From Chloroflexota bacterium (lineage in GTDB: Bacteria; Chloroflexota; Anaerolineae; Aggregatilineales; Phototrophicaceae): 53,874 nt of DNA. Shown piece after piece: positions 27,055 to 34,514 of the stretch. The notes beneath the pieces are model-generated. The model had not been told where the DNA came from and did not search any database. It saw only the letters and a list, made by a program, of their open reading frames with translations. How positions within the stretch are numbered: the first letter of the stretch is position 1; each line of letters opens with the position of its first letter. The position numbers were made by a program, and so were the translations under genes. The stretch is from the NCBI GenBank assembly GCA_003696565.1, contig RFHA01000129.1, positions 1 through 53,874 on the forward strand, written 5' to 3'.

Positions 27055-28350
27055 ATGTCAATAGAAGTGATTTTATTTCTTATAATTGGTTCTGTATCAG
27101 TCTTATCAGCTTTGATGATGCTGATTAGTAAGGAAGCGGTACACAGCGCACTGTATCTGATTTTGAACTTTGCCTGTATTGCCATCCTCTTTTTGATGCT
27201 GGATGCACCGTTTTTGGCGATGGTTCAAATCGCGGTTTATGCTGGTGCCATTATGGTCTTGTTCTTGTTCGTCATTATGCTTTTAGGGGCGGATAAGGCA
27301 AGAGAGGAATTGCGCCAGTTCAAGACCGTGTTTGCCGGAGGTGGGGTGTTGGCTCTCGGTTTGATGCTGATGCTAGGAGCCTTCTTTATCTCTGCTGGGA
27401 CAGACGATATTCAACCTATACCGGAAAACCCACAGGTACGTGTCCTCAATGCCTTGACCAGCTTCCCTAGTGCGGATTTCTATTTACTGAATGAAGCTGG
27501 AGATGTGGTAGCAACCTTTGAGGGAGTTCAGTTTGGTACGCCGGAAGAAGTGCCGCCTTTTGTCTCTGTTGAGCCGGGTACATATATTTTGCGTGTTGCT
27601 AATGCCGGTGAGGATCGTTCTTTACCGGTGACTTCTCAAACGCCCTTGACGCTTGAAGCGGATCAGGATGTGACAATTGTGGCATATGGCACGTTAGGTG
27701 CGGCAATGCTGGCATTACCGGAAGATATGAGCTACCTGGAAGGGAATACCGGGCGTTTGGCGTTGGTGAATACGACTGAAACGCCACTTGCTCTGATCGA
27801 TGTTGGGTCAGATTTTGAACTCAACGATGAAAACGAGCTAGAAACGGCAGAGGTGATCCTCCCCAATTTAGCACCGGGGGATGTCTTTGTTGCGGAATAT
27901 CGCGCAGATACCCCTTATTGGGCATTTGTAGAAACCACGCCAGAAGGTGAATTGACGGATCGGATTGTGTTACGCCTGCGTGGGTTTGTTATCCACGGCG
28001 GACGTTCCAACCTGTTGGTGGTTGGTACCGAACGCGGTGTTGAAAACACGCTGTATCCGGTGGCGATTAAATTTGTCACACCGCTGAACCCGGCTGCTGG
28101 TAGCCCGGAACAAATTGGTGCATCTTTATTTGTTGATTATGTGCTGCCATTTGAGCTTGTCGCGCTTTTGCTACTGGCGGCAATGGTTGGCGCGATTGTA
28201 TTAACGCAACGCAGCGGGGTTAAGCCAAAGCCTGGTCGTCCAACGCGCCGTAAGGTCAGTCGTCCATTGACCAGCGTTATCGCGACACAAACTGGGCAGC
28301 AGGATGTGATTGGTGAACCTGCGCAGCTTAATGAACCAGCTGGTGATTAG
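27055..28350 (+). CDS. nuoJ: NADH-quinone oxidoreductase subunit J with inserted tandem DUF4397-like domains
   Basis: 431 residues from ATG 27055 (AGGA upstream), against about 160-200 in most bacteria. TM1-TM4 lie in residues 2-115, including the conserved TM3 (MVQIAVYAGAIMVLFLFVIM). TM5 is at 362-385 (YVLPFELVALLLLAAMVGAI), as in normal NuoJ. Between them sit ~240 extra residues. The first half (127-215) has the DUF4397 pattern: VRVLNA, a D-x-Y strand, PGTYILRV, then LTLEADQDVTIVAYGTLG. The second half (~233-325) repeats it more loosely (RLALVNTT, LPNLAPGD, NLLVVGT). NuoJ topology puts the TM4-TM5 loop outside the cytoplasm. A basic, Pro-rich cytoplasmic tail ends the chain. Confidence 0.92.
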   Translation: MSIEVILFLIIGSVSVLSALMMLISKEAVHSALYLILNFACIAILFLMLDAPFLAMVQIAVYAGAIMVLFLFVIMLLGADKAREELRQFKTVFAGGGVLALGLMLMLGAFFISAGTDDIQPIPENPQVRVLNALTSFPSADFYLLNEAGDVVATFEGVQFGTPEEVPPFVSVEPGTYILRVANAGEDRSLPVTSQTPLTLEADQDVTIVAYGTLGAAMLALPEDMSYLEGNTGRLALVNTTETPLALIDVGSDFELNDENELETAEVILPNLAPGDVFVAEYRADTPYWAFVETTPEGELTDRIVLRLRGFVIHGGRSNLLVVGTERGVENTLYPVAIKFVTPLNPAAGSPEQIGASLFVDYVLPFELVALLLLAAMVGAIVLTQRSGVKPKPGRPTRRKVSRPLTSVIATQTGQQDVIGEPAQLNEPAGD

Positions 28351-28369
28351 TTTTTAAGGAGGGGCACAC

Positions 28370-28672
28370 ATGGTTGGAATGGAAGCTTACGTTATCCTGA
28401 GTGCGGTGCTGTTTGTTTTAGGGGCGATGGGCGTGATGATGCGCCGTAACGCGATCCTTGTTTTTATGTCTGTTGAGTTGATGCTGAATGCTGCAAATTT
28501 GGCATTGGTGGCTTTTTCTCGCCAATGGAGTGGTGTTGATGGACAAGTATTTGTGTTTTTCGTCATCACGGTGGCAGCAGCAGAGGTTGCGGTGGGGTTG
28601 GCATTAATTGTCACTATTTTCCGCACCAAGCAGAGCATCAACATTGATGTACTGCACCAGATGGAAGGGTAA
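28370..28672 (+). CDS. nuoK: NADH-quinone oxidoreductase subunit K
   Basis: 100 residues, three membrane helices. E36 ([13 protein letters not shown]) and E72 ([12 protein letters not shown]) are the two buried glutamates needed for proton transfer. AAGGAGGGG precedes the start. Normal length, in contrast to its neighbours NuoJ and NuoL. Confidence 0.96.
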   Translation: MVGMEAYVILSAVLFVLGAMGVMMRRNAILVFMSVELMLNAANLALVAFSRQWSGVDGQVFVFFVITVAAAEVAVGLALIVTIFRTKQSINIDVLHQMEG

Positions 28673-28675
28673 GGT

Positions 28676-31237
28676 ATGGAAAACTTAGCACAACTTGCAC
28701 CGTTGATTATCCTTTCTCCGGCAATTGGCGCATTCATCAACTTCTTTTGGGGTGCGCGGATGGGGGAACGGGCATCTGCCTTGGTGGGGCAGGTTGCCTC
28801 TGGATTATCATTTGTGGTCGCTGTTTGTTTGTATTTGTATCTGGTCAATAACAATTTTGTGCCAGCTGTGATTGATCCACCTTTGTTAGATAGCTGGATT
28901 CGGATTGAATCGGCTGGTTTAGAAATTGCTTGGCAAACGCGGGTGGATACACTAAGCGTTTCGATGATGCTCTTTGTGACGTTCGTCGGCACGCTGATTC
29001 ATATCTATGCGGCTGGCTACATGCACGGTGATGAGCGTTTTTCTCGCTTTTTCGCTTATTTAAATATGTTCCTCACCTTTATGCTGATCTTGATTTCCGG
29101 CAATAACTATCTGATGATGTTTGTCGGTTGGGAAGGCGTGGGGCTATGTTCCTATTTGTTGATCAGCTTCTGGTGGGATAAACCGAACGGTGTTGGCTGG
29201 AAAAACAGTGACGCGGGACGCAAAGCATTTATTGCCAACCGTGTTGGTGATTTTGGCGTGCTGATGGCAGTCTTTTTAATGTTCTGGGCTTTTGGTACGC
29301 TGGATTTTTATAAGCCTGGAGAAATTGTTAATCCAACTGCTGGTCAACATCATGGTGATGAACCTCATGCTACTGGCGATACGCATGGCGAAGAAGCAGA
29401 AGATGCTCATGGTGCAGAAGAAGATGCACACGGTGAGGATGGTGAAGCTGCTGCTGAAAGCGTCATGTTTGTTTTTGCTGGTGATGTCCCCGCTACGTTT
29501 GAGGGAGAGGGGGATGGACATGGTGAGGATACCGCTGCGCACGGTGAAGAAACCGCTGCACACGGTGAGGATGCTGCACATGGCGAAGAAGCGCATGGTG
29601 TAACAGAACCATTCTTATATTACACCGACATCAAAGATGGCACAGCCGAGCTGAATCAGTTTGGTGTGTTTAATCAGGTGCAATATTATGTGGCACTGGA
29701 TGAGACTGAAGATGTTGAGTTTGAGCTGGGTCCAATCAAGTTTGAATTAGAGACTTTGTTGGTCATCATCACGTTGTTTATGTTGCTAGGGGCAACGGGG
29801 AAATCAGCACAAATACCATTATTTGTTTGGTTACCGGACGCGATGGCTGGTCCAACACCGGTTAGTGCGTTGATCCATGCGGCAACGATGGTGACGGCAG
29901 GTGTTTATATGATGGTACGTTCCAACGTGCTGTTTTATAACGCGGAATTGACCTCAATTATCGTCACAATCGTTGGGTCTACAACGGCACTTGTCGCGGG
30001 CTTTATTGCAATTGCCCAGTTCGATATTAAGCGTGTTTTAGCATATAGTACCGTCAGCCAGTTAGGTTTTATGGTGGCGGCGGTTGGGCTAGGTGCTTAT
30101 GTGGCGGCGATGTTCCACATGATTACCCATGCCTTCTTTAAGGCGTTGCTGTTCTTGGGGAGCGGCTCAGTCATTCATGGCATGGAGCATGGACATCACC
30201 ATGTTGCGCATCATGATGGGCATGGCGATGAGCATCATCATGAAGATGAGTTTGACCCACAGGATATGCGCAATATGGGTGGCTTAAGCAAGCAGATGCC
30301 TATCACCTATTGGACCTATCTCATTGGGACACTAGCACTAGCGGGTATTTATCCGTTAGCGGGTTTTTGGTCTAAAGATGAGATTTTGGCAGATGCTTGG
30401 ATCGTCGGATTTGAAGACGGGCAGTTGAAGGGCTTTATTGCATTGGGCTTTTTGATATTAGCTGCTGGCTTCACCGCATTTTATATGTGGCGACAAATTG
30501 AGATGGTGTTCCATGGTAAGCCACGTACCGAAGCAGCTGCCCATGCGCCAGAAAGCGCACCGTCTATGGTGATCCCGTTGGTGATCTTGGCGTTCTTTAG
30601 TGTGTTTATTGGGTTTATCAACCTACCAAGTGGTTTGGGTTTCCCCTTTACGTTGGGGTTTGAAGGCTCTTTAGGACTGCATGGGTTAGGGAACTTCTTA
30701 GAACACAGTATTGCCAAGTTCCACCTGCCAGACTTCCAGCCGTTGATTGCGATCACCGCAACTGCGATTGGTTTAGGGGCGATCTTCTTCGCTCGGTCAA
30801 TTTATGGTGGTGTGAAGGCGATCAATGCTGATGGTAAAGACCCCTTTGAAGCCGATGAGAACATTGCGCCGATTTGGCAAATGGCACATGGACGGTTGTA
30901 TTGGGATGAGCTTTACTTTGCCGTCATCATCAACCCCTATATTCGCATTGCACGTTTCCTGGCGAACGTGGTTGACTGGGACTTCCTGCATGATTACTTC
31001 CATGATTCCGTCATTACACGCGGATATAAAGCGATGGGAGAACTACTTGCTAAACCGTTTGATTTAGGTATTATCGATGGGGCAGTTAACGGTGTTGGCT
31101 GGGTAGTCCGCCAGGTGAGTGGGTCAATGCGTCGTATTCAAACTGGTTATGTTCGCACTTATGCTGTGGCGTTACTGCTCGGTGTGGTGCTTGTGGTTAT
31201 TGTCATGTTGCTGCCGCTGTTACAGCAAATTGGTTAG
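28676..31237 (+). CDS. nuoL: NADH-quinone oxidoreductase subunit L with a His/acid-rich insertion
   Basis: 853 residues, against roughly 610-680 usual. NuoL is the distal antiporter-like proton pump with the lateral helix. Key residues are E153 (VGWEGVGL) and K376 (ATGKSAQIPL). After TM6 (GTLDF, ~210) come ~145 extra residues to ~358, dominated by repeats of A-H-G-E-[ED]. They also hold two short hydrophobic or aromatic patches (VMFVFAGDVPATF, FGVFNQVQYYVAL). By helix counting this loop is on the outer face. A second His-rich loop (about residues 500-530) replaces the short loop before GGLSKQMP and should be on the other face. The lateral helix and last TM close the chain. Confidence 0.94.
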   Translation: MENLAQLAPLIILSPAIGAFINFFWGARMGERASALVGQVASGLSFVVAVCLYLYLVNNNFVPAVIDPPLLDSWIRIESAGLEIAWQTRVDTLSVSMMLFVTFVGTLIHIYAAGYMHGDERFSRFFAYLNMFLTFMLILISGNNYLMMFVGWEGVGLCSYLLISFWWDKPNGVGWKNSDAGRKAFIANRVGDFGVLMAVFLMFWAFGTLDFYKPGEIVNPTAGQHHGDEPHATGDTHGEEAEDAHGAEEDAHGEDGEAAAESVMFVFAGDVPATFEGEGDGHGEDTAAHGEETAAHGEDAAHGEEAHGVTEPFLYYTDIKDGTAELNQFGVFNQVQYYVALDETEDVEFELGPIKFELETLLVIITLFMLLGATGKSAQIPLFVWLPDAMAGPTPVSALIHAATMVTAGVYMMVRSNVLFYNAELTSIIVTIVGSTTALVAGFIAIAQFDIKRVLAYSTVSQLGFMVAAVGLGAYVAAMFHMITHAFFKALLFLGSGSVIHGMEHGHHHVAHHDGHGDEHHHEDEFDPQDMRNMGGLSKQMPITYWTYLIGTLALAGIYPLAGFWSKDEILADAWIVGFEDGQLKGFIALGFLILAAGFTAFYMWRQIEMVFHGKPRTEAAAHAPESAPSMVIPLVILAFFSVFIGFINLPSGLGFPFTLGFEGSLGLHGLGNFLEHSIAKFHLPDFQPLIAITATAIGLGAIFFARSIYGGVKAINADGKDPFEADENIAPIWQMAHGRLYWDELYFAVIINPYIRIARFLANVVDWDFLHDYFHDSVITRGYKAMGELLAKPFDLGIIDGAVNGVGWVVRQVSGSMRRIQTGYVRTYAVALLLGVVLVVIVMLLPLLQQIG
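29518..29598 (+). repeat. Short tandem repeat coding for HGE-type heptads in nuoL
   Basis: Units that begin CA[CT]GG[TC]GA repeat at decreasing lengths of 21, 21, 18 and 15 bases, coding HGEDTAA, HGEETAA, HGEDAA and HGEEA. The regular period and similar codons suggest growth by slippage or unequal exchange. Confidence 0.75.
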
Positions 31238-31249
31238 GAGCTTTAAGCG

Positions 31250-32848
31250 ATGGAATTTAGTTCAAGCCTTTCGCTCACAACGATTACGCTCTTCTTGCCG
31301 ATGGTGGGATTCACAATCCTGCTGTTCATGAATGAGCAGAAAGACAAAGAAGCGATCAAATGGACGGCATTTGGCTTTAGTGTTGCGACATTCATTGCAT
31401 CATTGCTGATGGCGTTCCAGTTCGATAACAACGACTCTGGGCTGCAATTAGCACAACGTATTAACTGGTTGCCAAGCCTGGGGATCAGTTATTTTGTCGG
31501 CGTGGACGGGTTGAGTATGCTGTTGGTGCTGCTCTCAACGGTCATCATGCCAATTGCCATTTTTGCCTCGTTTAACGCAGGGGTAATTGAAGAACGCGGG
31601 CGCGTGAAACTGTATTATCTGTTCATGTTGCTGCTAGAATGGGCGATGATCGGCGTGTTTGTGGTTCAAGACCTGATCATCTTCTATATTTTCTGGGAAG
31701 TGACACTGGTGCCGATGTATTTCCTCATCGGTATTTGGGGCGCAGAGAACCGCGTATATGCTGCTGTGAAGTTCTTCTTGTATACAATGGCGGGGTCTGT
31801 TTTGATGCTGCTTGCACTGCTGTACGTTGGTGGGCAAGCGGGGACGTTTGCCGTACCGGAGATTGTGGCACAAGTCCAAAGTGGGCAATTGAGCTTCCCA
31901 ATGGACGGTATTTTTAGCACACAGTCATTCCTTTTCTTGGGCTTCTTGATTGCCTTTGCCATCAAAGTGCCGGTTTGGCCCCTGCACAGTTGGTTGCCGG
32001 ATGCACACGTGCAAGCCCCAACGGCTGGCTCTGTCATTCTGGCGGGCGTGCTGCTGAAGATGGGGACTTATGGTATGGTACGCTTCTGCTTACCGATGTT
32101 CCCACAAGCTAGCGTAGAGTGGGCACCGATTATTGCTGCGCTTGGTGTAATCGGCATCATTTATGGTGCATGGGTCAGCTTTGCCCAAACAGACATCAAG
32201 AAATTGGTTGCTTATTCCTCTGTTAGCCACTTGGGTTTTGTTGTGTTGGGCATTTTCTCCCTGACTTCAGCAGGTATTCAAGGCGCAACCCTGCAAATGA
32301 TTAGCCACGGTGTTAGCACTGGCGGGTTGTTCTTGCTGGTTGGGATGCTTTATGAGCGTCGTCACACCAAATTGATGGCGGCATATGGCGGTATCTGGAA
32401 AGTGATGCCGTTGTTTGGTGGTATCAGCTTGGTGGTATCACTTAGCAGTATGGGGTTACCAGGGCTTAACGGCTTCGTAGGTGAATTTACCATTCTGCTT
32501 GGTACACTTGGCAGTGATGTACTTGGTACGTTATTCGCCTTGTTTGCCACTGCCGGTGTGATTATGGCTGCGGTCTATATTCTCTATATGTTCCAAAAAG
32601 TTTATATGGGTGAAGTAGACAAAGCAGAGAACAAGAACTTGCCAGACATGAATTGGCAAGAAGTGGCGGTGATGGTACCTATCCTATTGCTGATTTTCTG
32701 GATTGGGTTACAGCCATCAGCTTGGTTCGATGTCATGGATGCTACAGCTAACGCATTGGTCAACCAACTGCAACCGCATATTGAAGCGGTTAAAAATAGT
32801 GGGGTACCAACTGCTTTCCATGATTTAATGATGCATATTTGGGCTTAG
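31250..32848 (+). CDS. nuoM: NADH-quinone oxidoreductase subunit M
   Basis: 532 residues, about 14 membrane helices, normal length. NuoM is an antiporter-like proton pump. E150 (IFYIFWEVTLVPMYF) and K239 (AFAIKVPVWPLHSWLPDAH) are the conserved TM5 and TM7 charges. GGAG precedes the start; the gap to nuoL is 12 bp. No His-rich or DUF4397-like insertion is present here. Confidence 0.96.
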   Translation: MEFSSSLSLTTITLFLPMVGFTILLFMNEQKDKEAIKWTAFGFSVATFIASLLMAFQFDNNDSGLQLAQRINWLPSLGISYFVGVDGLSMLLVLLSTVIMPIAIFASFNAGVIEERGRVKLYYLFMLLLEWAMIGVFVVQDLIIFYIFWEVTLVPMYFLIGIWGAENRVYAAVKFFLYTMAGSVLMLLALLYVGGQAGTFAVPEIVAQVQSGQLSFPMDGIFSTQSFLFLGFLIAFAIKVPVWPLHSWLPDAHVQAPTAGSVILAGVLLKMGTYGMVRFCLPMFPQASVEWAPIIAALGVIGIIYGAWVSFAQTDIKKLVAYSSVSHLGFVVLGIFSLTSAGIQGATLQMISHGVSTGGLFLLVGMLYERRHTKLMAAYGGIWKVMPLFGGISLVVSLSSMGLPGLNGFVGEFTILLGTLGSDVLGTLFALFATAGVIMAAVYILYMFQKVYMGEVDKAENKNLPDMNWQEVAVMVPILLLIFWIGLQPSAWFDVMDATANALVNQLQPHIEAVKNSGVPTAFHDLMMHIWA

Positions 32849-32858
32849 GGGCGGCAAG

Positions 32859-34463
32859 ATGATTGACGTACCGAGTTTTGCAGAATTAAACCTGGAAGTT
32901 GCGCTTCCGGGGATATTTCTGGCACTGTTCACCACTGTGCTGCTAATTGTTGACTTGTTTATCCCTAAAGATCGCAAAATTACCACCGCGCACCTAACTA
33001 TTGGTGCGTTGGTGGTTGCCTTTGTGCTAAATTTACCTGCTTTTAACGCCGGTGAAACCGCTATGAATGAGATGTTCATTGCGGATGCCTTTGCGGGATT
33101 TGTAAATATGATCGTCATAACAGGTGCGATCATCACCGTACTGCTTTCTGTGGATTACATGAAACGTAGCGGCATAGAACACGGGGAGTTTTATTCCCTG
33201 CTGCTGTTCTCTGTTTCTGGCATTATGTTTATGGGCAGTGCCAACGATTTGATTGTTGTGTTTATTGCACTGGAATTGTTGAGCATCCCGCTGTATGTCA
33301 TGGCGGCTTTACGGCATGATGATGTGAAATCAGAAGAGAGCGGGATCAAATATTTCATTTTGGGGGCATTTGCCAGTGCTTTCTTTGTTTATGGGGCGGC
33401 GTTAATTTACGGTGCGACAGGCACCACCAATTTACCAGAGATTTTCCGTGCGATTGCCGGGGCAGATGGCATTGTGGCGACTGAAAACAGCGCAATGATT
33501 TATCTGGTTATTGGGGCTGCAATGGTGATTGTGGCATTGGGCTTTAAAGTGGCAGCCGTGCCATTCCATATGTGGACACCGGATGTTTATGAAGGTGCGC
33601 CCACACCGGTTACGGCTTTTATGAGCGTTGGGGCAAAGGCAGGTGGTTTTGCTGGTCTGCTGCGCGTTATGATTATTGGCTTGCCGTTGTTGGTTGTTAA
33701 CTTTGGTGATGCTGTGGAAACAATGGCAATCGGTGAGACTATCACTGTGCCATCAGCATGGCAAACAGCCCTGTGGTTGATCGCCGCGGCAACGATGATC
33801 TTTGGGAATTTCATCGCAATTTCTCAAACGAATGTTAAACGTATGCTGGCGTATTCGTCTATTGCCCACGCGGGTTATATCTTAATGGCTGTTGCCGCCG
33901 TTGGGACGGTGCAAATCACCAAAGTAGCAGAAAATGATTACACAATGGTGGCTGTTTATGCGGAATCAGCCCTAAACGGCGCGCTGGTTTATTTACTGGC
34001 TTATACGTTTACCAACTTAGGCGCGTTTGCAGTGGTGATGTCACTTGAAAACAATGATGGTAGCGGCACCATGCTGGATGATTTTAATGGATTATCTAAG
34101 CGTCACCCGCTTACTGCTGCGATGATGGCGTTTTTCATGCTCAGTTTAATTGGTGTACCAACCACCGCTGGCTTTATTGGCAAGTTCCTGATTTTTGATG
34201 CTGCCATTCAAGCCGGGTTGATCCCACTGACGATTATTGGTGTCTTAACCAGTGCTGTCAGTGCGTATTATTACGTGCGGATCATTGTCAATATGTATTT
34301 GAAGGATGCAGCAGTGACCGACGAGGCGGTTGGTTTAACGCCATATGTTAATTATGCGACGATTGTCGCTTTTGCCGGTACTCTGATCTTTGGTCTGTTC
34401 CCAATGCTCGCCCTTGATCTGCTGGCAAGCTCTGGGGCACAAATCGCTACATTACTATTCTAA
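32859..34463 (+). CDS. nuoN: NADH-quinone oxidoreductase subunit N
   Basis: 534 residues, about 14 membrane helices. NuoN is the antiporter-like pump nearest NuoK. The TM5 glutamate is in FIALELLSIPLYVMAAL and the TM7 lysine in GFKVAAVPFHMWTPDVYEG. AGGGGCGG precedes the start. It is the last canonical gene of the operon. Confidence 0.96.
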   Translation: MIDVPSFAELNLEVALPGIFLALFTTVLLIVDLFIPKDRKITTAHLTIGALVVAFVLNLPAFNAGETAMNEMFIADAFAGFVNMIVITGAIITVLLSVDYMKRSGIEHGEFYSLLLFSVSGIMFMGSANDLIVVFIALELLSIPLYVMAALRHDDVKSEESGIKYFILGAFASAFFVYGAALIYGATGTTNLPEIFRAIAGADGIVATENSAMIYLVIGAAMVIVALGFKVAAVPFHMWTPDVYEGAPTPVTAFMSVGAKAGGFAGLLRVMIIGLPLLVVNFGDAVETMAIGETITVPSAWQTALWLIAAATMIFGNFIAISQTNVKRMLAYSSIAHAGYILMAVAAVGTVQITKVAENDYTMVAVYAESALNGALVYLLAYTFTNLGAFAVVMSLENNDGSGTMLDDFNGLSKRHPLTAAMMAFFMLSLIGVPTTAGFIGKFLIFDAAIQAGLIPLTIIGVLTSAVSAYYYVRIIVNMYLKDAAVTDEAVGLTPYVNYATIVAFAGTLIFGLFPMLALDLLASSGAQIATLLF

Positions 34464-34475
34464 TTCATCACATAG

Positions 34476-34500
34476 TAGGGTGTGTATCTCATACACCCTA
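34476..34500 (+). terminator. Hairpin at the end of the nuo operon
   Basis: TAGGGTGT (34476-34483) and ACACCCTA (34493-34500) pair perfectly around a 9-nt loop, 13 bp after the nuoN stop. No T-run follows, so termination may be partial and the next gene may be read through. Confidence 0.5.
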
Positions 34501-34514
34501 CTGATACCCCTCTT

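Noticed and set aside
29292-29603. Met/Lys/Val-rich frame on the plus strand within nuoL
   Set aside because: It is a shifted reading of the HGE repeat; the composition is explained by the repeat and there is no ribosome site.
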